A stretch of 64,000 nucleotides of DNA. It comes from Schoenobius gigantellus (lineage: Eukaryota > Arthropoda > Insecta > Lepidoptera > Crambidae). A model generated the notes under the pieces. That model saw nothing but the letters and a program-made list of their open reading frames with translations. It did no database searches and had not been told where the DNA came from. The stretch spans positions 13,792,001-13,856,000 of the forward strand of contig OZ012555.1 of NCBI GenBank assembly GCA_963935595.1, written 5' to 3'. Position numbers and translations under genes: made by a program. Below, in pieces: positions 24,534 to 37,141 of the stretch (positions within the stretch are counted from its first letter, which is position 1; every line of letters starts with the position of its first letter).

Positions 24534-26411
24534 GCAGGCCAATGGCGCACCGCCCTCCCCCAATCGAAGGCGACAACATCTTGAGGATGCCACGTGGAGT
24601 AGCGAAACGCGTCGAATCTAAGTATTTGCATGTTGGTTGTAATTAGTGGTTCCTTTGTCGCATGCGATTAAAAAAAATCACGACAAACATGATTAATACT
24701 CATGTTTTTAAGTGTTTGATGTATTTAAGTAGGGTAAGTGTACTCAAGAGTTTCCACTTATCCCTACCAATAGGGATTCTAAATATGGTATTGATGGATA
24801 CAGGAGAATATAACCATGGCTTAAATTCTGCCTAATATCTTAAATTCTACAATTCATTTGTTCCACTGGAAATTGGATCAATAATATGAGAATTACCTGA
24901 TATTTGTGTCATAAAATTATGGATAAAATTGAGAGGCACATCACATCTCACTAAATGTTATATTTTTGGAAATTTAATATAAGATCAGCTATTGAATAAT
25001 CTTAGAACTTCTTTTTATGGTTAGATAATGATGATAAACTGGAAAAAATGTATTTGAAATTTTACATGAATATAAAGCAACAGTTTTAGAGTAAAATTGA
25101 AAGGTTATAAAAAAATATCTCCACAATAACTTTAATAATGCAATCATTATTAAAAATTGGAACAACTCTCGCCTCGTCCCTGATTAGAATCTATACCAAG
25201 CAACAAACTACTAACAAAAGCTTATACCTTTAATCTACAAATAAAAATAAAACAAATATTTTTAATCATACACGCAGTAAGTGTAACCATAATTAAAGAT
25301 GGCCTCCTTATTCACCTTTTGTGTTCAAAATTCGATAATTTATTGCCGAAATAATATAATTACGGTCGACTGACGTGAGCGGGACGGATTGGCCGCGGCC
25401 GGAAGCACCAAATTACGAGAGAAATTAAAGCGGAAACATTTGGCCGACGCCGCTAGCAAGATGGCGCGCCGATTATCGTGACTGTCGATATATGAATAAT
25501 TATTGTGTCGCGTCACTAAATTCTTTGCTATGATAATTATTTATTTTTCAATTGTGCGCGCTTAAAATAATTCTTATTCGATGTGGTAAAAAATTAAGCA
25601 CCATTGAAACAATTGTTATTAAAGTTGACACCACGAAAGTAGATAACGGAACAAAGGATTTATAATTTCTTTTATTATCGGTGTTTAATTTGTTTGTAAC
25701 TAAAATATGCTTACATGTGTGGTCCTGTATTATATTCTTACTATTAAGAACCTTTTATAATTTATTGGATGAAAGGACAGAAACTAGAGTGGAAGAATTC
25801 TTGAACTACAGAACATCTTATTCTCCTCTGACGGACATTGTTGTTAACATTAACGGCAAGGCGGTATATTTTGAAAAATATTGATGACGTTTGAGTTATA
25901 ATCTAATTATAATAAATCGATGTTGATACTGCTTATGATAAATTTATATTAAAATTGACAACTTAATGGCACAATAAATAAACAATAAGTCGCCAAACCT
26001 TAAAGCGTAACTATATAGCATCGATTTACGAGAGCTCGACTGTATTTTCTCCCATTTCAGTTTGGTAGAAGCCTAACTAAATTACTTAATGGCATTAAAG
26101 CTTCAGCGCAGCCCAAGCTGTTTAATCAGAGCAGACTTCAGTTGAAAGCGAACTGGCATCGCGTGTAAAGGGGTTGGTGCATTGACTCCTAATCTGAATC
26201 AGACACAGAGCTTCGATAAACTTCTGCTGAAGTCGATTTCGGTAATTTGTTACAGAGCGTCTTTTTGTAACTTGTATATGTTTCTGATAGTCAGAGACAC
26301 AAAAGTATTTACAAAAAAAAATATTTTGCAATGACAAATGTTTAAAAGAAAATTGCATTCAAACTACCTGAGTTCTGTCGATGGATAGGTTATTTAAACC
26401 TTATTTGTATA
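24534..26411. other. AT-rich DNA with one CpG-rich block
   Basis: No gene. The CpG-rich block is annotated separately (25375-25505). The 67-codon frame at 25681-25884 resembles no known protein. Confidence 0.45.
25375..25505. promoter_or_regulatory. CpG-rich block with ETS-like and YY1/Pho-like motifs
   Basis: CCGGAAG (25399-25405) and AAGATGGCG (25458-25466) are core ETS-like and YY1/Pho-like words, found here in a GC-rich island. Such combinations are common in promoters without TATA boxes and in Polycomb-response-type elements. Neither can be asserted from one sequence. Confidence 0.25.
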
Positions 26412-26636
26412 CTAGCTGTTGCCTAATGTGTGGCTTTCAATCGTGTAGAGTAGAGACTTCAGTTACATCCCGTGTTCCCTAAGGAACTCATCAAAATACT
26501 GGATATAAACTAGCCTGTGCCCTTTCTCAAGGCTTAATCTATCTCTATAACAAATTTCATTAAATTAGATTTGGCAGTTTAGGCATGAAAGCGTAGAACA
26601 GAGAGACACTACTCATAATTATGATATTAGTAGGGA
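26412..26636 (-). mobile_element. Helitron-like element, both termini present
   Basis: On the minus strand it runs from TC (plus-strand GA at 26635-26636) to CTAG (26412-26415), flanked by A and T as expected for Helitron insertion between A and T. The left end is ACTAGCTGTTGCC and the right end GATATTAGTAGGGA. The interior includes ACAAATTTCAT, as in the copy at 10316-10655. About 225 bp, non-autonomous. Confidence 0.65.
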
Positions 26637-27147
26637 TTGTAAAATAGTTTGTAACTCTTTTGTATTTTTAAAACGTCGTTTTTTAAAACAACCTCCAAAA
26701 TAAGCATGTAATTAAACAGCTCGTCTGACGTCGAGTGGTCATCATATCCAATTCAGCTTTTGGGCAAAACCCTTAGCTACAATCACCTACTTCTCTTCAA
26801 TCACACTCACGTGCAAGCTCACATCAATGTTTAAATGCCTTAGATTCCAGATTCCATTATTATTCACAGTTTCACGATTTCCAATTTGCATATACTATAT
26901 ATACATACAAGCAAGGTATGATTTGCAGAGGCAGCTTAGAGAGTCTTGAATCTTGTAATGGTTTCTTTTAAAAACTTCCCAAGCTTAATGTTGCCTTCTT
27001 TGTAGTAATTGTATATTTTTGTACTTCACTGTAAAAAGCCCATAATGTTATCCTAATATTGCCACTTATTTGCCATCGATCACATGCATGTACATATTTT
27101 CATAATTATTTTGCTATGATGAAATACAATTGTATTGTGTTGTAAGT
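26637..27147. other. AT-rich DNA without a recognisable gene
   Basis: Nothing recognisable apart from one POU octamer just upstream at 26884-26891. Confidence 0.45.
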
Positions 27148-27240
27148 GTCGGTCAAAAGTTATGTCGCTCAAAACTACGTCGGTCAAAATTCATATCGTA
27201 CAACTGTGGTGTCGGTCGCAAGTTACATCGCTCATACGTC
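27148..27240 (+). repeat. Degenerate minisatellite, 15-16 bp unit
   Basis: About six units of the form GTCGGTCAAAAGTTAT / GTCGCTCAAAACTAC follow head to tail, and divergence grows to the right. The GTCG-TCAAAA core is kept every 15-16 bp. Confidence 0.75.
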
Positions 27241-30200
27241 TGGGGGCAACGGCTCGTCGAACAACAGTTCCATAAACATGTTTCCATCCACTATTGACCT
27301 CATTCAATAATCTCCGCAACACTTTAATTTTTAGCGTGTGACCGCTTATGTTGAAAAAAAAACCTAATATTCATTAATAAAATGACATATTTCATCGACT
27401 GCGACTTTAAAATGTAAACTTGGAAGATGCATTTCCTAAGCACTTGCGTTATAATCACAAAACGATTCATATACATTCTTACTTGAATGTGCTTTAACGC
27501 AATGCGTGATTCCTTTAGTCGCGGTAACGTACTTTAGTATAGTCATTGCGACAAGAACCTTTGAATGGAGTATCTAAAAGAAAACGGGTAGCATTTCAGA
27601 TCACTCACCTGAATTGATGAAGCGTTGGTGCACGCTATCATTGCTGGTAATGTCTCTTGAATGTACATCTACTCACAAACACTATTTCTTCTAATTCGAA
27701 TGAGTCTAGTTTAAAAAAAGAACAAGTTTCAATTAGAAATTTTGGTTAACAAGTCTATTTTAAGTATTGCAAACAAGACGTGTAATGGAACGAAAAAAAA
27801 ATACGATCTCGAAATAAGTCGATCGGTTCTAGTTTCGAGACGCAGCCGAGTCGGCGCGGGCGCAGTCGTGCGGTGGCCGTATTTAATAAATCATACGAAA
27901 ATAAATCACTCGCGACTCCGAAATGTGAAATACTTTCTCTAAACAAAAGGGCATTGTGTATGCAAAAGTGCATTCCAACAGGAATACTTTTCATCGCCTG
28001 CGTTCAAATCGATTTTTTCGATTTTCAATCGAATGAGGCGATGTTTCGCGATTTATCGATATCTTTTATATGTGAAAGCGTCGTGTTGGTCGCTCACGAT
28101 TGTTATCCTATGTCAATAAAATATAATGATATATAGTAAAGATGTCAGAAATAATAACTGGGCGCATTTAACTTTTAGTGGCTTGATCTTTACGATTCCC
28201 GTCTATGGTGCGCGTTAAACGTGGTTATGAACACATTCAATTAGTGATTTTCCATTTGCATTAATGTTTATTGTGAATTAATAATGGATCAGATTTAATA
28301 ATATTACTGAGCTGTGTTCATATGGAAGATTTGCTGCTGAATGTTAAGTGGGTATTGTTTAATTTTTAACATTTACTATGAGCACGGGAAATATCACGAA
28401 ACAGTTTTGTTAATACATTTGAAGGGAGAAAGACGACATATCACTTGACCCAAGAGTAGTAGATTAAAATGAGATACTTCAACAACAAAACACGAATGCA
28501 CCACTGCGAAAAAACAAATGAACGTAAACTTTTTAAATTTGCTCCCTTAAATTTTTAATAACTGCCAGCCTATTCTTAATTTGAGTATCAGAAGAAGATT
28601 TATTCTCACATTGATGGCCTATAAATCATTTGTCGGGCTAATTAAATGTGCCCTTTTGTAACAGCGGAGTTGCGAAGCTGCGAATAAAATTTACGATATT
28701 ATCTGATCTCCAGTCGGTGCATAAACTTTCTAATTATCCATTTTAAATGCCGACTGTTGCTAATTTATATTGGACCATAATAAAAACAAGGCGTTTAGAT
28801 AACAATAAAATTCTGCCAATGGTGAGTTGCTGAGAGAGCTTGATTCTAAAAGTCCAAAATTCTTTAGAAGCTGGAAGTGTCAGTTGTATATGGTCTGATT
28901 ACTAATATCTATGTATGGCGGTAATATGAGTACTTCTATAATTCCTGTAAACTTTTATATTGATTTACTGAAAAAAAAATTTATGAATTATGGAATGATG
29001 AGCTTTCCTACCTCATGCTGAATTCTCTTATTTCTTATAAGATTTTTTCTTGTCAAATAAGAATTCGGTTTGCGCGTCACTAGACCACACCTACGCGTGT
29101 TGTATGCGTTTTTTTTCCGCTCTGACCACACCCGCAAGAACGGGAACCGGCCCTTAATGCCTGTCAAAGGAGCAATTAAAGATGCCCGGTGTTGCCATAA
29201 ACCGAGAGATTAATCCTTAAGGTTTTACGATAAAAAAAGATGGCTCTTTCGCACGTTACTCTGTGAGGGCGTGTTTTTCTTTATTTCTTTGGTTTGTAAA
29301 TAACATTTCATTTTTGTTTTCATTTTCTGCTGATGTCATTTCACTATATTGCTATGTATGTATTCTTAATTTGTTATTTTTAAAAATATAATTGGGAGAT
29401 AACTGACACTTCTCTTAAAGCAATCATGTAATAAATCAAATAGGTAAGTAATTAGTCCATCTCATTAATTTTTATTTTCTTATTAGAATAAAACTTATTT
29501 TCAACGAATATGAATGTGTGTTGAGTATGTTAGCTACAAAATTCAACGTTAAAATATTACTAAATATAGATATTTCATTAGTTATTTTAACATTTCTTGC
29601 GATCAACCATGCCAAGAACCATGTCAATGATGCATAAGCAAATAATATTTCGGATAATAATCAAAATATTAGTTTCATCTAATTAGAATCAAACGTCCAA
29701 CTATTTCTTATTCGAAAGTTTTTACAACCTTGTAGCTTCCTGAAACTAATGAAAATAAGATTCCCCCATATCCACAAGCACTAGATATCAATAGTCAAAA
29801 GTAAAATTGTGATTTTCTGTAAAATGTTGCTCTAACAAATCACGCTAAACGAATTTTAGATTGAACAGGTTTATGAGCGATTATAAAGAAGGATAAGCTT
29901 TTATTCAATGAATCTATTTAATAATCGCTTTTGACACTTAAAAACCGTTTAACTTTGTAAACAAAATTATGTCTTATTGTGTAAGTAGAGAAGTAAGATG
30001 AATTATGGATAATAACTTTTTTAAAGAATAATTTATCATAATATTCTGTTTCTATTTATTTAACAAGATCCAGCAAATCGCAGAAAGTATTATTATTGTG
30101 TGCAATTGATTTTGTTCAGTGCAAGTACCTATCTTATGTTTATTTAACGATTTCGGTAAAACGAAATAAACATATCCTCCTCATTTATCTAATCTATTTA

Positions 30201-30479
30201 CTGACATGCGCACTTATCCAAATGAAGTTATTTGTGTTCATTTTACACACGAGATAAAATATTCACCCGCGATTATCCGCTCCGAACCCAAGTAATTTAG
30301 TTTTAAGGCTCGTAAAAATCTCACTGTTTAAGCTATAAAAACAACATTTCAGCTGTTACCAACACAGGCCCATAAAGCCTTCGGAAATCACTTCCCAAAC
30401 AATGTCGTGACACACACGAGTCACAAGCATTGATACTAAAAGTGCATTAACACATAACGCATTTTCGCATACTACCACT
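27241..30479. other. Mostly single-copy DNA
   Basis: CpG-rich patch at about 27800-27885. Hairpin at 27992-28043: CATCGCCT/AGGCGATG outer arms and an inner TTCGATT-TTC-AATCGAA. POU octamer at 28254-28261. RUNX-like pair at 29083-29132. No gene. Confidence 0.45.
29083..29132 (+). promoter_or_regulatory. Paired RUNX/KLF-like sites
   Basis: GACCACACC occurs twice, at 29083-29091 and 29124-29132, 41 bp apart. ACCACA is the Runt-domain core and CCACACCC a KLF-like box. A homeodomain-like TTAATG and GTCAAAGG follow at about 29153-29170. Candidate enhancer only. Confidence 0.25.
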
Positions 30480-30880
30480 CACGACAGCGCGCCGCGGCAA
30501 CCCGTTCGTTCGAGAATCGCCGACGAAACGAGATGAGAAAAGTTGAAGAATACGCGGAAGTTAATTATAAGCGGAACGAAAAACAACCGTATCTGGTGGC
30601 GAAGTTTGCCGTTCTATCGCGGCCAATGGTACAAGGCACTCACACAGCCCTCGCCGTCTCTCTAGGCATTTGCATACCGCCCGCCCAGCGCCCCGCCGCC
30701 CTGCACGAGCGACAGGGACAGACGACGTTTAGCATGACACGACGCCCGTTCTAAATTTCAAAATTGGAAACTTTCGCAATACTGACTCAAAAACTAAGCT
30801 CTGTGATAGAAGCGGAGGCTGGCGGATGATGATTTGATTAAAAAAAAAGATGCGTGCGGTTCCGCGTATGCAAATTAGAT
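30480..30880. promoter_or_regulatory. CpG-rich block with CCAAT, GC boxes and two POU octamers
   Basis: Contains CCAAT (30623-30627), ATTTGCAT (30668-30675), overlapping GC/KLF boxes (CCGCCCGCCC and CCCCGCCGCC at about 30678-30700) and ATGCAAATTAG (30868-30878). The octamers are in opposite orientation about 200 bp apart. The 73-codon frame at 30533-30754 is probably a by-product of GC richness. It could be a TATA-less promoter or an enhancer. No transcript can be inferred. Confidence 0.35.
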
Positions 30881-32901
30881 TGCGTTTCGACGTGAGAAGG
30901 ATGAAGGTAAATTTGTCGCCGTCGCCGCAGTCACTCGGCTGAGATGTTTAGAAGCCAGTCATGAATGAGTTCAAATACGATTTAACGTAGCAGTTACGAC
31001 AATTAGTTTTAATATTCCACTTATATTAAAAATGGAAAAGTCTGCACGAGAAACGCTTGCTTTCCAAATATCACGGAAACGAGTTTGGACGGATACGGAT
31101 TCGGATGAAATTAGATGTTTATAGACTGGATTATGTTGATAGGTATACATTTATGTTATATAGGTATTAATTTAGATAATGTTGTTCACTTCTTTGGAAT
31201 TGGTACATCTACCTCTGAATTCTCTGCATCGCCCAAAGGTTGACTGGCAGATAATGCCCCTTGCTTTAAGTCCGCCTTTATACACAAACGTACATGATGA
31301 ATAGATAAATAAACTAGCAATAAAGAGTCGGTATTAATGCTAACAGACTCGGTGACTTGCTTTCTGAGAAAACTAAAAATTTAAGAGTGAGTTTTTTATT
31401 TGTATTGTAATTTGTTGTCTATACTTTTTACTGTACAGAATAAAGCGTGTTTAATTTTATCTGTCATCTTACGTCCATCTAAGCCTTAAGTATAGTAGCT
31501 GTTACTTCATCAATTGTACCTAGTTCGTCATTAAACATTGATGAAAAGAAATCATACATCCTGAATAATTTCAAAATTGTGAAAATTAGTCAAATTTAGT
31601 AATATCACCGAAGTGTTTAGTTATAATTTATTTTCACGTTTAAATTAATAGTATGAATATTGTGTATGGTTGATGTATCTGTATGTAATCTTTGCATTGT
31701 AGGTCCTCGTATATAAATAAACTGATATAGGTAATAACTTATAATACTTTACTGTTGAAATTGTTATTGTTTATTGTCGAAGTTTCAACAATTAGATTAT
31801 ATTTTTATATAATTATGTATAATAGTTTTGTAACTCTAACAATACACTTCACAACTTATGTTTTAATTTTCTTACAAATAAGATATTTTTTTTATTTGAC
31901 AACGGTTTTGTTTACTGTCATTTTTCTTTCCCAGACGAAGTTACTTTTTTGCTATAAAACAGTACGTTTCGTGAACCTTTAATGTTTTTATTCAAAGCAT
32001 TCACAATAAAAGTGAAGTCCTTGACTACAAAGAAAGACTATTGCGGTGGGTATATTTGATAACTATTGTTTAACCTTTAATAAAATGTACCGAATTCTCA
32101 TGTGGCATACATTTGTTAGCCCTGAAAATGTTTGTCTGAAAAGTTCTTCTCAATGCTGAATCTAGGGACGCCATTTTAAGATTCGGTCATACCCTAAAGT
32201 TTGATATAAAAGTGCATAGAACCAAAAGCTCTTTAAAGAAACATCTAAGAAGAGCGAGCACGCCAGAGCAACTCACAGCATTCAAATTCAGTCATGAAAT
32301 TCATTCAATTGTAGCAGTGATGCATTTAATTCTATCATCATCAAAATCTACTGATGTCAAGTGGGAGGTGAGTAAGACAAATAGCAGAAAAACTTTTCCA
32401 CATATCTCTATACATGCCGGCATGGTGCATGTTTGCAATGCATGCATGCATTTGCTTGATGAATTAATTAGGATAAATGATAATTTTATCATACCATACT
32501 TATGATTTTAAACTGCTTTATTAGTTTTTTTTTGTTAGTAATTTGTCTGTAGAATTGAGGATATGGATTTCAATCAGATATTAAATGAAAGTTCGCCTAT
32601 TTGTAAAATTGAGCTCATTTCATTAGATGTGCACAGGAGTACAATACTAAAAAATTTGACTGTGGTCTACTGCGAGGAAGTAAAGGTGGTGGTTTTCTTA
32701 TAATAATATTAAACGCAATGTTACACTTTTCTTACACCTTTTCGATAAGTTTCTCTTGTATGTTTGTGATTACGAAGTTTTTCCCCTTTTTTAATCTGTG
32801 GTAAGAGAATTATGGTTCGACTAAACACCATAGTACTGTTTTTCAAACAGTATATCTACTGATCCAATGGACGGTTGCAATATTGTAAGGGCCTATAACT
32901 C
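30881..32901. other. AT-rich DNA without a recognisable gene
   Basis: No repeat family or motif cluster noted. Short frames at 31755-31982 and 32212-32505 have no recognisable domain. Confidence 0.45.
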
Positions 32902-32970
32902 GTGACGTGAGCGGCCAAGGCTGCTTAGCAATAAAATTACAGGTGTGCTGTGGTTCAAATCTTCGAAGAA
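32902..32970 (+). mobile_element. tRNA-derived SINE-like fragment (family S2)
   Basis: GACGTGAGCGGCC at the start and B-box-like GGTTCAAATC at 32952-32961 match the layout of the S2 copy at 4938-5055. Degenerate. Confidence 0.4.
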
Positions 32971-33267
32971 AGAATTAAAAGTGCTCCAAAGATTTATGAT
33001 TGAAATTATAGTTACGTATATAATAAACCTACTTTACTCTATGTCGATAATACATAGGTAAGCATATGAAGGCAAATGTAACAAATGAATTGACCTGACC
33101 TGTCATATACATAAAAATACATTTATTTTTAAGAATCTTTACAGATGAATTGATAATGTATATTGATTCATAATTAAATAATAATTTATTGCTTATACAT
33201 GGGTTACCACTATTAGCGTCGAGCAAAGGCGCACTAATATAATAGAAACAATAGTATCGATAATAAG

Positions 33268-33317
33268 AATACGTATTGTTATTAAATTGTATAATACGTA
33301 TTGTTATTAAATTATTA
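33268..33317 (+). repeat. Two-copy tandem repeat, 25-bp unit
   Basis: AATACGTATTGTTATTAAAT is repeated with a 25-bp period (33268 and 33293) with no mismatch over 20 bases. Confidence 0.85.
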
Positions 33318-33381
33318 TTTATATATTAATGTCGATAAAATTTCAATGTGGCCATTATATCCATTATATTTTGACAGTTCA

Positions 33382-33480
33382 TATATCGGCGTATGTACAT
33401 GTGATATTTTATGTTAGTACCCTGCACCCACGACACAGAAGAAAATCCTAGTGTGGGGCGACGTTTTTTTTTAAAAGAAA
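33382..33480 (+). mobile_element. SINE S1, 5'-truncated copy
   Basis: Matches the body of the S1 copy at 1887-1990, including ATGTGATATT, GCACCNACGAC and GAAAATCCTAG. It ends in the same T-run. The tRNA-like head is absent. Confidence 0.75.
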
Positions 33481-33744
33481 GAAAAAGAAAGGAAAGTTAT
33501 CGTTATATCATATCGTGTTTCAGTGTTCATGCTACGGGGGCAGGAGGATTGACGGACAAGGCTCTAGCGCTCCCCACCATCCGTGCTCGGCCACCGTGTT
33601 GAAAGATGGCGCAAATCTCCTTATTGAAAAGACCATGCTCCACGGTCGGTGTATTGTATATGGCTAGAATGTTGATGATGCAAGCTAACAAAATTATGGG
33701 TATGAATAATGGGTATGAATGTATATGGGGTACCAATAACAAAA

Positions 33745-33918
33745 ACACAATTTATTTTTTTTTGTCTGTCTGTCTGTTTGTTCCCGCTAATCTCCGGAAT
33801 GGCTGGACCGATTTTCACGGGACTTTCACCAATAGATAGCTAATTATATAAGGTATAACATAGGCTACTTTTTATCAAGATCGTTACTATTCCACGCGGA
33901 AGTCGCGGGCACAGCTAG
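33745..33918 (+). mobile_element. Helitron-like element, 3' part
   Basis: GTCTGTCTGTCTGTTTGTTC is followed by a GGCTGGACCGATTTT block, a hairpin CGCG-GAAGT-CGCG (33895-33907), then CTAG at 33915-33918 with T after it. The 5' terminus is not visible. Confidence 0.6.
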
Positions 33919-35195
33919 TTTACAATAAGTGGAACAGATTGCTAAAATTCTGTTACACGTAGGGAACCAAACAAAAGCGCAGTCCAGCTTTTTTAGAACG
34001 CCTACCCCCTAATTATTAGTTCATACTAATGAAAGAACGTGGACATATCTCTCGACCTTAATGAAAACACACAACAGACAAGAACATTGTAATTACGAAG
34101 AGTGCAAGATTTATTACGCGGGGATAGGAAACTAAACACACGTGACCAGTCGCCATACAGGGCCAAGTAAGCAGCGGATAGGAAGGACGAAAACCCACCC
34201 TAATGAGACAGTAATTAGCACCAATGTTCCTTAATGAGACCTCGCCTTACGACCTTCCTACGTCTCAGCGTATGTGCATATGCATTCTTTCCAAATGTGT
34301 GCGAATACCACGAAACGGGCACATGTAGTAGTTAATTTTTGCGCAAAGCTAGTGCGAGCGAGAGGTGTGCTCATTTACAACTAGTTTGTCAGTGTTAGAG
34401 CGAGACAGACATGTTGGGGGTTAATTAATGAACGTGGAAGCTTGCGCTCTTTATTGCTTTCGTGGCTGAACGCTAAGACGTTGCCGGTTAAGAACTTTTC
34501 CTTCAAGAAAATAAATATATGGAAAACGGTTGTTTTCAACTATTGTTAACTTATAAACGTCTGTACTATGATAATATTTGCGTGCACTTTTTACTTAACA
34601 GTATTATTTACCCTATGTGCAAGTGTTACTAAAAATATTAACTTTTTGCCTTTATCTCCGCTGACGATAAGTGACGGTAAAGCCGCAGACAGAACCGAGC
34701 TTCCCCTGGTTTCGAGCTTCTACTACTGAGGTAGTGGTTATCTCTAATTAAACACAATACAACTTAAACTTTATTGACATTGTTATTATAGCGACAAGCA
34801 TAGGTATGATGTTGGAAGTTAGTCGCGAGTTGAGAGTTCCACAAACAACCCCAGCTCCAGATCTCCAGATTAAAAGCAGGCGATTTCATCCATTAAACCA
34901 CAAAGGTAGCGGAACTGTTTTATCTAATAAAACACTCTTAATTTGTAATTATATGTATTTAGGTAAGGTAAGTAGCAATCATGCACAGAATTTGTAATAA
35001 TTCTTATATGAAATACACAACTACCCGCATACTTCACTAACATAATTTGACAATTCAGTTTAGCAAGTACCTACCACACAATATTTAACAGGATTTGACA
35101 TTTTTTGGTCGCATCGTTTTGAGTCTAAACCGGGCACGCCAGTCTGTTTGCCCGCCATCATAGGGTATGGTAGCCACATAACATCTTGTTATCTA
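33919..35195. other. Single-copy DNA with homeodomain-like direct repeat
   Basis: CTAATGAGAC and TTAATGAGAC (34200-34240) flank TAATTAG within 41 bp, a cluster of homeodomain cores. No gene. Confidence 0.4.
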
Positions 35196-35515
35196 TACAA
35201 CGTGTTTAAAAATTGCGCAAAACTGAATACAATTTGTTAAAAATCGAGAGTAGAATCGATTCAACTAAAAAAAATACTTATGCATCAGATTTTATTCCAA
35301 ATTAAATTTTCAACTAGGTACGTCGCTTTTTAAATTTACTTAACTCTGTCGTGTTTACCTCTTATCGGCGGCGCGACGGCGGCTACGCGGTATTCGTAGG
35401 CGCGCGACCATAGAGTTTAAAATTGAAAAAGACTTGCAACAAAACAAAAAGATGGACATTATCTTTGTAAGCAATACGCGAGAATTTAATTCATTAATTT
35501 ATATAATTCTTTTAT
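35196..35515 (+). repeat. D-family dispersed repeat, copy 1
   Basis: Shares ACAACGTGT, TTGCGCAAAAC, AATTAAATTTTCAACTA, AACTCTGTCGT, TTTACCTCTTATC and GGCGCGACGGC, in this order, with 51928-52260. The CpG-rich centre contrasts with the AT-rich flanks. No TIRs or coding frame seen. Class unknown. Confidence 0.75.
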
Positions 35516-36825
35516 AATTAAAATAAGCTGGGTCTTATGTGTGCTTGCGTAATTTAACTTACACGTATTATGTACGTAAAAAATACTTATTGTTCTAAAA
35601 GTACAATATCCCTTCCACTATCCATTCCCACTCCCAACATCTATTTAACGGCATTCTTCTGAGAAACTTTAATTGCAACGGAAAACAAACTCTTCAGCTC
35701 TTACAGAGCAATCGGATGAAATTGAGAATGCACCTTGAATCGTTTCATTACTTACATTCTTAGAGCAATCTAACTCGGCCGGGCTACACCCCTTACAAAT
35801 ATATCCATAAATACTGGCCAGTTAATGTGCTGAATGTTTTCTTAATTTCATCCCGCTGCGTGTAAGTGTAGCGCCACAATGTAAAAGGCAAATCCAGTAA
35901 TGTAAGTCTAATAAACATAACATCTTAAAATATCGCTCAACTTATAAACGTTTAAATAGTCTGTGAAAGTGAAACAGATAGCTTGCTAGCTAATAATTGA
36001 CTTAGTTCATTGAACAAACAAAAGGTATTTCTTTGAAATTATATTTCAATTAGAAGGTAGCCCGAGTTATTAAATTTAATAATAATGTATTTTTTTAAAG
36101 GAAAAGTCTGTTTTAAGTTCATTGAAAGAGATCTCTATCTCTATAATGATCCATTATGGTTAAAATACTTCACTAAGCCATGACTAAAAAATTAATTTAT
36201 TGTTATAACAGCTATCACCTAGAATGGATATGTGAAATATATTTGCTTAACTTTCCAATATAATAGTCATGTGTCAAATTATAAGGTGTTGTACCTTGAT
36301 CTGTGCAACTGGATATAAATCCATTATATTGAAATCTAATAATTCCTTATACCATGTAATTTTATGTGTGGTATTATTTGGTACCTACTCCCAACAGTGA
36401 AGTAAAGTAGGTCCTACTTTGCTTTCAGTGTTTATATTATTGTATCAAACCATATATATATTTCATTTCTTGCAAAACCATACCTATATTGGCCTAGAAG
36501 TAAACGGTTAAACCTATAAAGGTGTAACAAACATACTGCTCACTTTGTAGCATTGTGGTGGTTAAGAAATTAAGAAAATGCCGCAATGTCTGCGCGGCAC
36601 TTAGGGCGGCCGACTAAAGCTGTATTGTCTTTTCTGATGGTTTTGTTCTAATAAACCCTTAACGCTTGTTAATGAGGGTAATAACTACTTTTTCGGTATG
36701 CTTAGAGAATAGGGATATTGCTCCAAAGAGTCCCTGTAAACGAAAACTCTGTAATTAGCTAATAAGCTTTATGGTTAAGAAATAACAATTATCAGTATTT
36801 AGGAATAACATTATCCCGAAACCTG
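35516..36825. other. AT-rich DNA without a recognisable gene
   Basis: Nothing recognisable. The section 35660-35880 is less AT-rich and unique. Confidence 0.45.
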
Positions 36826-36940
36826 GGGGGCTACCGCAAAACTCATAGCGATCACTCGCTATCGCTTTCGTGACATTAGAACAATAGATCTAATGTCAAC
36901 TATTGTGCTAATATAGAGAGATAGGCGGTAGGGCTGCGGA
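36826..36940. repeat. Short MITE-like element with CTACCGC ends
   Basis: GGGCTACCGC near the left end (36831-36837 core) and GCGGTAG at 36925-36931 are inverted. The centre is a perfect 10-bp hairpin TGACATTAGA/TCTAATGTCA (36871-36880 with 36889-36898, loop ACAATAGA). Confidence 0.5.
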
Positions 36941-37141
36941 TTATCAGGCAGATGCAGAAACTTATATAATTTTTTTGTCTAATATCGACTTGTACAGCTA
37001 TCAATACGTGAAAATGCGTGTTAGAATCCACTTTGTGCAACTGCCCGTAACTCTTTAAACGGAATAATACTCAGAAATACAGATTGGAGAAGATAAGGGA
37101 AAAAATCTGACCAGCCCCCAGAGTGACAATTCTACTTTTTA

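Noticed and set aside
27148..27240. CRISPR-like array
   Set aside because: Units are directly adjacent with no unique spacers, degenerate, and in animal DNA.
30533..30754. 73-codon ORF in a GC-rich block
   Set aside because: GC-rich sequence lacks stop codons by composition. The peptide has no recognisable domain and no exon signals.
34727..34735. let-7 seed-like TGAGGTAGT
   Set aside because: Only the first nine bases match and no complementary arm lies within 80 nt on either side, so no precursor hairpin can form.
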